Shown: positions 7,705-16,071 of the stretch, in pieces
Layout: each line of letters starts with the position of its first letter
How positions within the stretch are numbered: position 1 is the stretch's first letter
Assembly (NCBI GenBank): GCA_040384865.1
Contig: JAZKIM010000004.1
Span: 62,001-126,000 of the forward strand
Length of the DNA stretch: 64,000 nt
Source: JBDKLC01 sp040384865
GTDB taxonomy: Bacteria > Patescibacteriota > Minisyncoccia > Phycocordibacterales > CAIZLB01
Reading direction: 5' to 3'
The notes under the pieces: generated by a model
Database searches by the model: none
Told to the model about the DNA's origin: nothing
The model's input: the letters and a program-made list of their open reading frames with translations, nothing else
Position numbers and translations under genes: made by a program

Positions 7705-8904
7705 ATGGCAGAAGCAGCTGTTTTCGATCGATCAAAGCCTCACGTTAACGTGGGCACCATCGGTCACGTAGACCACGGAAAGACTACCCTTACCGCGGCT
7801 ATTCTTAATGTTCTTCACCGAGCAGGTATGGAAGCGACTATCAAGGCTGTTGGTGATATTGACAAGGCTCCAGAAGAAAAGGCTCGAGGAATTACAATTT
7901 CACTTTCACATAGCGAGTATGCAACGGCGACTCGTCACTATGCTCACATTGATGCCCCAGGTCACGCGGACTACATCAAGAACATGATCACTGGTGCAGC
8001 TCAGATGGACGGCGCTATCCTCGTGGTAGCGGCGACTGACGGAGCTATGCCACAGACACGAGAACACGTTCTCTTGGCTAAGCAGGTAGGTGTGCCGAAG
8101 ATGGTTGTTTTCCTTAACAAGTGCGATATGGTTGACGATGCAGACATGCTCGACCTCGTTGAAGCTGAAATTCGAGAACTTCTTACGAAGAACGGTTTCG
8201 ATGGCGACAATGCTCCAGTTATCCGAGGTTCAGCACTTAAGGCCCTTGAAGCTACGGGTGTAGAAGATGAGTGGTCAAAGAAGATCCTTGAACTCGCTAC
8301 TGCTCTTGATACATATATCCCAGTTCCAGTTCGAGAAACTGACAAGCCATTCCTCATGCCAATTGAAGACATTTTCTCAATTGAAGGACGAGGTACTGTA
8401 GTAACAGGCCGAATCGAACGAGGTATTGTAAAGGTTGGTGAAGAAGTTGAAATCGTAGGTCTTAAGGATACCGCGAAGACAACAGTTACAGGTATTGAAA
8501 TGTTCAATAAGCAGCTCAATGAAGGTATGGCTGGTGACAACGCTGGTATCCTCCTTCGAGGTTTGAAGAAAGAAGATCTTACACGAGGTCAGGTCATCGC
8601 TAAGACAGGTACTGTAAAGGGTCACACAGATTTTGAAGCAGAAGTGTACATTCTTAAGAAGGAAGAAGGTGGACGACACACTCCATTCTTTACAGGTTAC
8701 AAGCCACAGTTCTATGTTCGAACAACGGACGTAACTGGTGAAGTAACCCTTAACGAAGGTGTTGAAATGGTTATGCCTGGAGACACTGTTACATTCAAGG
8801 TAAAGCTTGTTGCCCCTATTGCTCTTGAAGACAAATTCCGATTTGCTATTCGAGAAGGTGGAAAGACAGTAGGTGCTGGTGTAGTAACTAAGATCGTTGC
8901 TTAA
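7705..8904 (+). CDS. tuf: translation elongation factor Tu
   Basis: The product has 399 residues with GHVDHGKT at 20-27, then GITI, DAPGHADY, NKCD and the domain II/III sequence ending FAIREGGKTVGAGVVTKI. EF-Tu brings aminoacyl-tRNA to the ribosome. The family DCPGHADY motif reads DAPGHADY here, a small variation. It heads the S10 cluster. The ATG context is TCCAAATATATGG without a Shine-Dalgarno sequence. Arginine is encoded almost only by CGA, with a single CGT seen. Confidence 0.98.
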   Translation: MAEAAVFDRSKPHVNVGTIGHVDHGKTTLTAAILNVLHRAGMEATIKAVGDIDKAPEEKARGITISLSHSEYATATRHYAHIDAPGHADYIKNMITGAAQMDGAILVVAATDGAMPQTREHVLLAKQVGVPKMVVFLNKCDMVDDADMLDLVEAEIRELLTKNGFDGDNAPVIRGSALKALEATGVEDEWSKKILELATALDTYIPVPVRETDKPFLMPIEDIFSIEGRGTVVTGRIERGIVKVGEEVEIVGLKDTAKTTVTGIEMFNKQLNEGMAGDNAGILLRGLKKEDLTRGQVIAKTGTVKGHTDFEAEVYILKKEEGGRHTPFFTGYKPQFYVRTTDVTGEVTLNEGVEMVMPGDTVTFKVKLVAPIALEDKFRFAIREGGKTVGAGVVTKIVA

Positions 8905-8923
8905 CCTTAAATAAATCTGCTTT

Positions 8924-9307
8924 ATGGCAACTACTAAAAAAACAGAGGGCGCTCCGAAAAAGAAAGCTTCTACAAAAGCAAAAGATGGTAACGATGAGGC
9001 TTCTTCAAAACTTCGGATCCGAGTTCGCGCATATGAATCAAAAATTCTTGATGCTTCTGTAAAGCAGATCATGGACACAGCACTTCGCTTTGATGCAAAG
9101 ATTCTTGGTCCGATTCCACTTCCAACTGAGATCAAGAAATATACAGTTAATCGTTCGTCTTTCGTCTACAAAAATGCGCGAGAACAATTTGAGATGAGAG
9201 TCCACAAACGATTGCTCGATATTATTAATCCAGGTGCTAAGGTGATCGAATCACTTACAAACCTCAGTCTTCCATCAGGCGTCAATATTGACGTGAAAAT
9301 GATGTAA
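8924..9307 (+). CDS. rpsJ: 30S ribosomal protein S10 (uS10) with N-terminal extension
   Basis: The conserved S10 body starts around residue 29 (KLRIRVRAYESKILDASVK) and ends normally. It is preceded by a Lys/Ala/Thr-rich tail of about 28 residues beginning MATTKKTEGAPKKK. Usual S10 is about 102 residues; this one has 127. The tail resembles the N-terminus of L4 in the same cluster. S10 is part of the 30S head and, in other bacteria, also of transcription antitermination with NusB. Confidence 0.95.
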   Translation: MATTKKTEGAPKKKASTKAKDGNDEASSKLRIRVRAYESKILDASVKQIMDTALRFDAKILGPIPLPTEIKKYTVNRSSFVYKNAREQFEMRVHKRLLDIINPGAKVIESLTNLSLPSGVNIDVKMM

Positions 9308-9374
9308 ATCATTTTCAAATAAATTATCCTCTTCGATTATTCTTCACTAAACTTATCTCTATTATTCTACGGCC

Positions 9375-9974
9375 ATGAAATTCATCCTCGGTACAAAACA
9401 GAATATGACGCAACTCTTCGACGACGAGGGTAAGGTTCATCCTGTCACGGTGTTAAAGACAGCTCCTATTGTTGTTACACAAGTTAAGACTAAGGATAAA
9501 GATGGCTATGAAGCTATTCAGGTTGGTTATGGCGAAAAAAGTGCCAAGCGAATCAAGAAGCCTCAGAAGGGTCACTACAAAGATCTTGGAAACTTCCAGT
9601 ATCTTAAGGAAGTGGAGGGAGTTTCAACTCCTGCGGTGGGTGAAAAGATAGAAAGCACACTTGAAGCGGGTGATACTGTTACCGTCTCTGCGATATCAAA
9701 AGGAAAGGGTTTCCAGGGTGTTGTAAAGCGTCACGGTTTCAAAGGAGGTCCTCGATCTCACGGTCAGAAACATTCAGAGCGTGAAGCCGGTTCTATCGGT
9801 ACAGCCGGACAGCAGCGTGTATTCAAGGGTATGAGAATGGCTGGACGTATGGGGGGAGACAGAGTAACCGTCAAAAATCTAGTGGTCGTAGCTTTTGACA
9901 GAGAAACAGGTGAACTCTTCGTGCGAGGAGCTATCCCCGGTCGACGCGGTACATTGGTAGAAGTCCGTGGCTAA
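9375..9974 (+). CDS. rplC: 50S ribosomal protein L3 (uL3)
   Basis: The 199-residue product begins MKFILGTKQNMTQLFDDEG and contains the L3 core KGKGFQGVVKRHGFKGGPRSHGQK and the GRMGGDRVTVKNL block. It helps form the peptidyl transferase region of 23S rRNA. The start context is CTACGGCCATG, with no Shine-Dalgarno sequence. Confidence 0.97.
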   Translation: MKFILGTKQNMTQLFDDEGKVHPVTVLKTAPIVVTQVKTKDKDGYEAIQVGYGEKSAKRIKKPQKGHYKDLGNFQYLKEVEGVSTPAVGEKIESTLEAGDTVTVSAISKGKGFQGVVKRHGFKGGPRSHGQKHSEREAGSIGTAGQQRVFKGMRMAGRMGGDRVTVKNLVVVAFDRETGELFVRGAIPGRRGTLVEVRG

Positions 9975-9997
9975 TCTTCTTATCTAATCCAACTAAC

Positions 9998-10744
9998 ATG
10001 GCAACAACAAAGAAAACAACTGAAAAGAAGGTAGTGACAAAGAAAGAAAAAGTAGCTAAGGCTCCAAAGGCTGTTGACGTACTCGAAGCTAAGATATATG
10101 CAATCGACGGTAAATCTTCCGGCACAGTTTCACTTCCACCTGAGATTTTTGGACTCAACTGGAATGCTGACCTTGTGCACCAAGTGGTCACTTCAATGCG
10201 AACAGATGCTCGAACTCCTGTTGCTCACGCAAAGGATCGAGGAGATATTCGTGGTGGAGGAAAGAAGCCTTGGAAGCAGAAGGGAACAGGCCGCGCTCGA
10301 CACGGATCATCACGATCTCCGATCTGGGTTGGTGGAGGTGTGGCTCACGGACCGACAAACGAGACTAATTTCACTCGAAAGATTAACAAAAAGGCGAAGG
10401 TTAAAGCAGTCTTTACAATCCTTTCTCGAAAATTTCGAGATGGCGAAGTGATCTTTGTTAAAGACCTCGCTCTTGCTAACCCAAAGACAGTTGATGCAAA
10501 GGCGGCGCTTACTAAGATTGCTTCTGGATCAGGTATTGAAATGCTCGCGCAGAGACGAAACAATGCCGCATTTATTCTTTCCCCAAAGATTGAGACAAAT
10601 GCAAAGAGAGGCTTTCAGAACATGAGTAATCTTGAGGTGAATGAATTGAGGAATATTAACCCTCTTGCACTTCTTCAGTACAAGTATGTCGTCATTGCCT
10701 CTCCTGAAGAATCAATTGAAATGCTTAAGGCAAAGATGAATTAA
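9998..10744 (+). CDS. rplD: 50S ribosomal protein L4 (uL4) with N-terminal extension
   Basis: The L4 body begins near residue 28 (DVLEAKIYAIDGKSSGTVSLP) and includes the typical GGGKKPWKQKGTGRARHGSSRSPIWVGGG loop (in two conserved halves). A Lys-rich tail beginning MATTKKTTEKKVV precedes it and shares its first seven residues with S10. The length is 248 residues against about 205 in most bacteria. L4 has a loop reaching the exit tunnel and represses its own operon in E. coli. No such leader is evident here. Confidence 0.96.
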   Translation: MATTKKTTEKKVVTKKEKVAKAPKAVDVLEAKIYAIDGKSSGTVSLPPEIFGLNWNADLVHQVVTSMRTDARTPVAHAKDRGDIRGGGKKPWKQKGTGRARHGSSRSPIWVGGGVAHGPTNETNFTRKINKKAKVKAVFTILSRKFRDGEVIFVKDLALANPKTVDAKAALTKIASGSGIEMLAQRRNNAAFILSPKIETNAKRGFQNMSNLEVNELRNINPLALLQYKYVVIASPEESIEMLKAKMN

Positions 10745-10750
10745 ACCACC

Positions 10751-11044
10751 ATGACTATTTCAACACAAAAACACAGTAATCAAGTACTCAAGAAGCCTCG
10801 TATTACCGAGAAGGCTACTCTTGTTACTGACAAGAACCAATACGTATTCGTTGTTACCTCTGATGCTACAAAAGCTTCTGTTGCTAAGGCAGTCGAGCAG
10901 GTGTATAAGGTAAAGCCAACAGCGGTCAACATTGTCCGAATTCCAGCAAAGAAAGTTATCATTCGAGGCCGACGTGGTATGAAGTCTTCTATGAAGAAAG
11001 CTTATGTCTACCTTAAGAAAGGGGACAAGATAGATCTCGCGTAA
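10751..11044 (+). CDS. rplW: 50S ribosomal protein L23 (uL23)
   Basis: The 97-residue product carries VLKKPRITEKATLVTDKNQYVF and VNIVRIPAKKVIIRGRRGMK, which match uL23. It sits at the tunnel exit and serves as a docking site for SRP and trigger factor. The ATG follows the L4 stop by six bases in the context TAAACCACCATG, the clearest case of the recurrent start context of this cluster. Confidence 0.96.
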   Translation: MTISTQKHSNQVLKKPRITEKATLVTDKNQYVFVVTSDATKASVAKAVEQVYKVKPTAVNIVRIPAKKVIIRGRRGMKSSMKKAYVYLKKGDKIDLA

Positions 11045-11076
11045 TCAAACATCCACCATTTTTTTCCATCAATTTT

Positions 11077-11919
11077 ATGAAACGATATAAACCAACAAGC
11101 AAATCACGACGAAATATGGTCACCATCTCTTACCGAGGTGTGATTACGACGAATGAACCTCACAAGGCTCTTACTCACGGTTTCCAGCGATCAGTGGGAC
11201 GTAACAATACAGGACGAATCACTACTCGACACAAGGGTTCTGGTAACAAGCGAATGTACCGAGAAATTGATTTTGTATATAACAAGAAGGATATTCCAGC
11301 AAAGATTGTTAGTGTTGAATATGATCCTAATCGAACAGCTTTCATTTCTCTTGTGAATTATGCTGATGGCGAAAAAAGATATGTTGTTCTCCCCAAGTCG
11401 TTGAAGGTTGGCGACGTTTTCACTGTTGGTGAAAAAGCAGAAATCAAGCCTGGTAATCGGCTCCCTCTTCGAAATATCCCTGTAGGTACATTTATTTACA
11501 ATGTTGAAGTTAAACCTCAGGGTGGCGCAAAGCTTGTCCGATCGGCAGGTAATTACGCTGAAGTACTTGGTCAGGACGAAGGCTTTACCCAGATCAAGAT
11601 GCCTTCTACAGAAGTGCGAAAGATCAAAGATACTGCTTGGGCATCTATAGGTGAAGTTTCAAACGATGAGAACCGACTCCAAGCATACGGTAAGGCCGGA
11701 CGAAGCCGATGGAAGGGTATTCGACCAACTGTTCGAGGTACAGCGCAAAACCCAGTGGACCATCCTCATGGAGGTGGAGAAGGCCGACAAGGACGAGGAC
11801 GACGACGTGCTATTTCCGTATATGGAAAGCCGACAGGAAAGGGCCAGAAGTCTCGAACACCAAAGAAGTACTCAAACAAGCTCATTGTCTCACGACGACG
11901 AGTTGGAAAAGCACGTTAA
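11077..11919 (+). CDS. rplB: 50S ribosomal protein L2 (uL2)
   Basis: The 280-residue product begins MKRYKPTSKSRRNMVTISY and has the C-terminal signature NPVDHPHGGGEGR with the conserved His needed for peptidyl transferase. It is full length. A 14-base perfect inverted repeat follows its stop, and a new promoter precedes the next gene, so part of the transcription may be reset here. Confidence 0.97.
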   Translation: MKRYKPTSKSRRNMVTISYRGVITTNEPHKALTHGFQRSVGRNNTGRITTRHKGSGNKRMYREIDFVYNKKDIPAKIVSVEYDPNRTAFISLVNYADGEKRYVVLPKSLKVGDVFTVGEKAEIKPGNRLPLRNIPVGTFIYNVEVKPQGGAKLVRSAGNYAEVLGQDEGFTQIKMPSTEVRKIKDTAWASIGEVSNDENRLQAYGKAGRSRWKGIRPTVRGTAQNPVDHPHGGGEGRQGRGRRRAISVYGKPTGKGQKSRTPKKYSNKLIVSRRRVGKAR

Positions 11920-11928
11920 AAATACCGG

Positions 11929-11984
11929 TTTGCCCCTGGTCTTTGAAAGGCGCCTAATGGCGATTTCCAGAGACCAGGGGCAAA
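11929..11984. other. long inverted repeat between rplB and rpsS
   Basis: TTTGCCCCTGGTCT (11929-11942) is perfectly complementary to AGACCAGGGGCAAA (11971-11984). The 28-base interior holds a second hairpin, CGCC-TAAT-GGCG. No T run follows, so it is not a classical terminator. It may be an RNA-processing or protein-binding site. Confidence 0.7.
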
Positions 11985-11995
11985 CAAAGCGTTAT

Positions 11996-12023
11996 TTGAC
12001 TAACACGCAGTTTCTGGTAGGAT
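11996..12023 (+). promoter_or_regulatory. internal promoter upstream of rpsS
   Basis: TTGACT (11996-12001), a 16-base spacer and TAGGAT (12018-12023) form a fair sigma-70 promoter inside the ribosomal cluster. A start near 12030 would give a leader of about 32 bases. Confidence 0.55.
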
Positions 12024-12031
12024 AGCTGAAC

Positions 12032-12053
12032 AAGCTCCTTGCGAGCTTTTTAT
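12032..12053 (+). other. terminator-like hairpin in the rpsS leader
   Basis: AAGCTC (12032-12037) and GAGCTT (12043-12048) form a stem around CTTGC, followed by a T-rich run. As in front of tuf, it lies immediately after a predicted promoter, so it could be an attenuator. Confidence 0.55.
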
Positions 12054-12061
12054 TTACAAAA

Positions 12062-12412
12062 ATGACACGATCACTTAAAAAAGGACCATACGTCGAAGAG
12101 AAGCTCTTGAAGAAAATCGAGGGCAAAAAACCCACAGATACTGGGGTTATTAAGACATGGTACCGACGAAGTCAGATCTCTCCAGAAATGGTCGGTTTTA
12201 TTTTCGGTGTTCACAACGGTCGACAGCATGTGGAAGTGCTTGTGTCAGAAGAAATGGTGGGTCATCGACTTGGTGAATTCTCACCAACTCGAAAGTTCCT
12301 CCGACACGGAGGTAAGATGCAGAAGGAGCTTGATCAGGCCAAGAAGGAAGGAGAGATCGCTTCAGCTAAGGCTGCAAAGGCTACTACCGACGCAGTGGCA
12401 CCAAAGAAATAA
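12062..12412 (+). CDS. rpsS: 30S ribosomal protein S19 (uS19), C-terminal extension
   Basis: The product starts MTRSLKKGPYVEEKLLKKI and shows the conserved VHNGRQHVEVLVSEEMVGHRLGEF segment (in two parts) and PTRKFLRHG. At 116 residues it is about 24 longer than usual, because of a Lys/Ala-rich tail after residue 90. S19 contacts the A-site finger in the 30S head. Confidence 0.96.
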   Translation: MTRSLKKGPYVEEKLLKKIEGKKPTDTGVIKTWYRRSQISPEMVGFIFGVHNGRQHVEVLVSEEMVGHRLGEFSPTRKFLRHGGKMQKELDQAKKEGEIASAKAAKATTDAVAPKK

Positions 12413-12441
12413 TTTTATATTGAACAGATAATACAACTGCC

Positions 12442-12873
12442 ATGAAAGCCGCACTTAATAACTACAGACAATCTCCTCGAAAGGTCCGCATCGTTGCTGA
12501 TCTTATGCGAGGGAAGTCAGCGGCTGAAGCAATGAAGGTTCTTACCTTCACTACAAAACGAGCTACAACTCCTTTGAAGAAGCTTCTCGAAAGTGCTATT
12601 GCTAATGCTAAGAATGCTGGTCTTGAAACTGAAAACCTTATTGTTAAGGAAATTCAGGTAAATACAGGTGTTACTTTGAAGCGAATAATGCCTCGAGCTA
12701 TGGGTTCTGCATCTCGAATCAACAAGCGATCTTGTCACATCACTCTCGTTTTAGGTGAAAAGGTTGCAAAGAAAGGCGGTAAAGCTACTAAAGAAGTCGT
12801 AGTGGCGGAGAAAGCTCCGAAGGTTAAGGTAGCTAAGGAAAAAAAAGTTAAGGCAAATAAAGAAAATAATTAA
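12442..12873 (+). CDS. rplV: 50S ribosomal protein L22 (uL22), C-terminal extension
   Basis: The conserved L22 part runs from MKAALNNYRQSPRKVRIVAD to RINKRSCHITLVLGE. A Lys/Val-rich tail of about 30 residues follows, so the total is 143 residues against about 110. L22 reaches into the exit tunnel. The start context is ACAACTGCCATG. Confidence 0.96.
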   Translation: MKAALNNYRQSPRKVRIVADLMRGKSAAEAMKVLTFTTKRATTPLKKLLESAIANAKNAGLETENLIVKEIQVNTGVTLKRIMPRAMGSASRINKRSCHITLVLGEKVAKKGGKATKEVVVAEKAPKVKVAKEKKVKANKENN

Positions 12874-12877
12874 TACC

Positions 12878-13755
12878 ATGACACACCGCGTACATCCATT
12901 TGCACATCGATTGGGAATCATCCGAGACTGGAAGTCTCGAGGTTTTGCCATGCACAGCAAGTACCGAAACAATTTGAAAACAGACACTCTTCTTCGAGAA
13001 TGGCTCGAAAAGAAACTTCGTGGAATGTATCTTGCTGATATTGAAATGGAACGAGGCGCTAAGACCCTTCGTGTCATCATCAAGACTTCTCGACCAGGTA
13101 TGATTATTGGCCGAAGTGGTGAAGGTGCGACAAAGCTTAAGAACGACATCAACGATTTTGTTAATAAACTCAATGCAAAGTCTTTGAAGCAGATTCATAT
13201 TAAATATAAGGGTGATTCTGAAACTATAAAATCTAAGGCCGCTGAATTACAGTCTGAAATCAAGGTTGAGATCTTCAAGGACTATCAGGTGATCTCGCAG
13301 CCCAACCCGCTGCGGAAGCTGGTGCAGTACATCGACGACAAGGATATCGACGATCCGGTGGCGCGCGCCGAACAGGCGCTGGAGCAGCTTTCCGGCGAGT
13401 NNNNNNNNNNATCAAGGTTGAGATCGATGAAGTGAAGTCTCCTGAATCAAGCTCGGCTATCGTTGCTCAGATGATCTCTGAAGGTCTTGAAAAGAGAATG
13501 CCGTTCCGACGAGTAATGAAGCAGATGGTTGATAAGGTGCTCGCGAGCCGAGAGGTAAAAGGAGTTAGAATTTTCCTTTCAGGACGTCTCGGTGGTGCTG
13601 AAATGGCACGACGAGAGGATCTCAAGAAGGGACAGATTCCTCTTCAGACTTTTCGAGCGGATATCGATTATAAGCACTATGAAGCTATTTTGCCTTACGG
13701 TAATATCGGCATCAAGGTGTGGATTTATAAGGGAGATATCTTTGCAAAGAAGTAA
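12878..13755 (+). CDS. rpsC: 30S ribosomal protein S3 (uS3), interrupted in the assembly
   Basis: Residues 1-132 (MTHRVHPFAHRLGIIRDW to AAELQSEIKVEI) and the part after 13411 (IKVEIDEVKSPESSSAIVAQ to KVWIYKGDIFAKK) are both good S3, including the KH domain GMIIGRSGEGATKL. Between them lie 127 bases of GC-rich unrelated sequence and ten N. A 15-base direct repeat flanks them. Removing one repeat unit (152 bases) restores one continuous 241-residue S3. I therefore read the gene as intact in the organism and broken only in the assembly. S3 binds mRNA at the entry site. Confidence 0.9.
13259..13425. other. assembly artefact: foreign insert plus N-gap inside rpsC
   Basis: A 15-base sequence at 13259-13273 recurs at 13411-13425. 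The 127 bases between the first copy and the N run (13401-13410) have about 61% G+C by count (78/127), far above the flanking gene. They read in frame as FKDYQVISQPNPLRKLVQ and so on, which is not S3 and looks proteobacterial in codon use. The native frame resumes exactly after the gap. Confidence 0.9.
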
Positions 13756-13776
13756 TTTAAATAATATTTAACCACC

Positions 13777-14202
13777 ATGCTTCTTCCAAAAAAAGTAAAA
13801 CATCGAAAATGGCAAACTGGTCGTGTGAACACGAAGAAGATTGGTGTTGAAACACGAGGTATTTCTCTCGATTTCGGCTCTTTTGGATTGAAAGCTACCA
13901 GCCCTTATCGAATTACTTCAAACCAACTCGAGTCTGCTCGAAAGGTTATCGCTCGATCAGCTGGAAAGACAGGTCGCATCTGGATTCGCGTCTTCCCAGA
14001 TCGACCATGGACACAGAAAGCTGCTGAAGTAGGTATGGGTAAAGGAAAGGGTGATCCTCAGGGTTATTGTGTCGAGGTAAAGCCGGGACGTGTCATCTTC
14101 GAAGTTGACGGTATCGACGAGGTCATCGCTCGAGAAGCGCTTCGAAAGGCAGGTAGTAAGCTTCCTATTAAGACCCGAATCATTACCCGTCACGACGCTT
14201 AA
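13777..14202 (+). CDS. rplP: 50S ribosomal protein L16 (uL16)
   Basis: The 141-residue product begins MLLPKKVKHRKWQTGR and has the IWIRVFPDRPWTQKAAEVGMGKGKG region (two halves) and REALRKAGSKLPIKT. It is full length and sits near the A site of the 50S subunit. The start context is TTTAACCACCATG. Confidence 0.97.
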   Translation: MLLPKKVKHRKWQTGRVNTKKIGVETRGISLDFGSFGLKATSPYRITSNQLESARKVIARSAGKTGRIWIRVFPDRPWTQKAAEVGMGKGKGDPQGYCVEVKPGRVIFEVDGIDEVIAREALRKAGSKLPIKTRIITRHDA

Positions 14203-14212
14203 ATTATCATAT

Positions 14213-14470
14213 ATGTCTGAATACAAAGGAAAATCTAAAAAGGACCTCGTAAAGACTCTCGTTGAAAAGAGAGACGCTCTTCAGAATTTCCGATTCGGCA
14301 TCTCTGGAGGGAAGGCAAAAAATGTTAAGGAAGGACGAACTATCCGAAAGGAAATTGCTCGAATTCAGACAGAACTGAGTGCGCAGATGATTGCCGAAAA
14401 GGTGGAAGCTCCAAAGGCTGAAGTTAAGAAATCTTCTGCTCCAAAGAAGGCTAAAGCAGCAAAGAAATAA
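14213..14470 (+). CDS. rpmC: 50S ribosomal protein L29 (uL29), C-terminal extension
   Basis: I start the gene at the ATG at 14213 (MSEYKGKSKKDLVKTLVEKR); a longer frame runs back into rplP and is not protein-like. The L29 core ends near residue 60 (RTIRKEIARIQTEL). A Lys/Ala tail ending APKKAKAAKK brings it to 85 residues. L29 lies at the tunnel exit beside L23. Confidence 0.92.
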   Translation: MSEYKGKSKKDLVKTLVEKRDALQNFRFGISGGKAKNVKEGRTIRKEIARIQTELSAQMIAEKVEAPKAEVKKSSAPKKAKAAKK

Positions 14471-14490
14471 ATTTAATAATAAAAACTGAC

Positions 14491-14748
14491 ATGATTACCT
14501 CAACTACAACAAACACAGCATCAAAGAAACGAGTTCTTTCGGGTGTTGTTGTCTCTGATAAAATGAAAGACACTATCGTCGTGTCAGTGGAAAGATATGT
14601 AAAGGTCCCTAAGTATAATAAGTATGTAACTCGAACAAAGAAGTTCAAGGCTCATGATGCGGGGAATACAAAGAAAATCGGTGACAAGGTCGAAATTCAG
14701 GAATGTGCTCCAATTTCGAAGGATAAGCACTTCACTCTCGTCAAATAA
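14491..14748 (+). CDS. rpsQ: 30S ribosomal protein S17 (uS17)
   Basis: The 85-residue product has the S17 pattern KKRVLSGVVVSDKMKDTIVV and the KVEIQECAPISKDKHFTLVK end. It has a short Thr-rich N-terminal extension (MITSTTTNTASK). It lies between rpmC and rplN as usual. Confidence 0.95.
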   Translation: MITSTTTNTASKKRVLSGVVVSDKMKDTIVVSVERYVKVPKYNKYVTRTKKFKAHDAGNTKKIGDKVEIQECAPISKDKHFTLVK

Positions 14749-14758
14749 TTAAACCACC

Positions 14759-15130
14759 ATGTTACAACCACGCTCAATCATTAACGTAGCAGATAACACA
14801 GGCGCAAAGATCGTCCGTGTCTTCAAGGTACTTGGTTCTGCCAAAAAGCGATATGCTGAAATTGGCGATATTGTTGTTGTATCAGTACAAAAAGCTGAGC
14901 CTCGAAAGGCGGTGAAGAAAAAAGATGTTCTTCAGGCGGTTGTTGTTCGACAGAAGAAAGCCTTTCGACGAAAGGATGGATCATATGTCCGATTTGATGA
15001 AAATGCAGTGGTTATTCTTGATAAGGGAAAGAAAGAACCTCTCGCGGGTCGTATCTTCGGTCCAATTCCTCGAGAAATTGCTGAAAAAGGTTTTCAGACT
15101 ATCGCTTCACGTGCGCCTGAAATCGTATAA
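14759..15130 (+). CDS. rplN: 50S ribosomal protein L14 (uL14)
   Basis: The 123-residue product begins MLQPRSIINVADNTGAKIV and has the FDENAVVILDKGKKEPLAGRIFGPIPRE stretch (in parts) typical of L14. It forms an intersubunit bridge. The start context is TTAAACCACCATG, with only ten bases after the rpsQ stop. Confidence 0.97.
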   Translation: MLQPRSIINVADNTGAKIVRVFKVLGSAKKRYAEIGDIVVVSVQKAEPRKAVKKKDVLQAVVVRQKKAFRRKDGSYVRFDENAVVILDKGKKEPLAGRIFGPIPREIAEKGFQTIASRAPEIV

Positions 15131-15153
15131 CACCTCCATTTAAATATACATAT

Positions 15154-15453
15154 ATGAAAATAAAATCAGGAGATAATATAATAGTGATCGCAGGAAAGGA
15201 CAAGGGTACAACAGCCAAGGTTCTTAAGGCAATGCCTAAGGAGAACATGGTACTTGTTGAAGGTACTAATATGCGGAAGCGACACAAGCGATCAAATAAG
15301 CAGAATAGTAAGGGTCAGATTGTAGACTTCGCTACTCCGATGCATGTTTCAAATGTTATGGTAGTCGACGGTGGCAAGCGAACTCGAGTTGGGAAGAAGC
15401 TTGTGGGTGAAAGATATGTTCGAATCAGTCGAAAGTCAGGAAAGACTCTATAA
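15154..15453 (+). CDS. rplX: 50S ribosomal protein L24 (uL24)
   Basis: The 99-residue product shows the KOW motif KIKSGDNIIVIAGKDKGTTAKV and the GTNMRKRHKRSNKQNSKGQI loop. It is an early assembly protein. The ATG follows an AT-rich stretch with no Shine-Dalgarno sequence. Confidence 0.96.
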   Translation: MKIKSGDNIIVIAGKDKGTTAKVLKAMPKENMVLVEGTNMRKRHKRSNKQNSKGQIVDFATPMHVSNVMVVDGGKRTRVGKKLVGERYVRISRKSGKTL

Positions 15454-15470
15454 AAAAGAAATAAACGACC

Positions 15471-16022
15471 ATGAAAAATCATCTTACTGTAAAAGAAAAA
15501 GGAGCAAAGGCATTCGACGCGTTGAAGGATCGGTTTGGCTATAAGAACAAGCTTCAGGCACCTCGGATCGTCAAGATCACTCTTTCTGCTACAACTGGTT
15601 CTGTTAAGGACCCAAAGAAGAAGGAGCTTATTGGTGATCGAATGAATAAGATTGCGGGTCAGAAGGCTACTCCCACCGCAGCCAAGAAGTCCGTCGCTTC
15701 ATTTAAAGTGCGACAGGGCGACAAGATCGGTTACCAGGTAACACTTCGCGGAGAGCGAATGTGGAGCTTCCTTGAGAAGCTGGTGAATATTGCACTCCCT
15801 CGAACTCGAGACTTTCGTGGTATTGAAGCTAAGTCGGTGGATGCTATGGGAAACTATACTCTTGGAATCAAGGAGCATACGGTATTTCCTGAGACAGCCG
15901 ATGAAGAAATCAAAGATGTCTTCGGTTTCGCTGTCACTTTGGTAACTTCTGCTAAGAAGAAGGAGGAGACTAAGGCGTTGCTTGAACATTTGGGCTTTTT
16001 GTTCAAAAAGAGCGATAAATAA
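15471..16022 (+). CDS. rplE: 50S ribosomal protein L5 (uL5)
   Basis: The 183-residue product begins MKNHLTVKEKGAKAFDALKD and includes QKATPTAAKKSVASFKVRQGDKIGYQVTLRG (in parts) and LPRTRDFRGIEAKSVDAMGNY. L5 binds 5S rRNA. The start context is AAACGACCATG. Confidence 0.97.
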   Translation: MKNHLTVKEKGAKAFDALKDRFGYKNKLQAPRIVKITLSATTGSVKDPKKKELIGDRMNKIAGQKATPTAAKKSVASFKVRQGDKIGYQVTLRGERMWSFLEKLVNIALPRTRDFRGIEAKSVDAMGNYTLGIKEHTVFPETADEEIKDVFGFAVTLVTSAKKKEETKALLEHLGFLFKKSDK

Positions 16023-16071
16023 CATTGACTTTGAGCCTTTAAATTGATACCATCACAAAACATTACGTAAT

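Noticed and set aside
8377..9135. Long open frame on the minus strand across tuf and rpsJ
   Set aside because: It is a by-product of codon bias (CGA, TTC and CTT codons) in the strongly conserved plus-strand genes and has low-complexity Ser/Cys-rich sequence.
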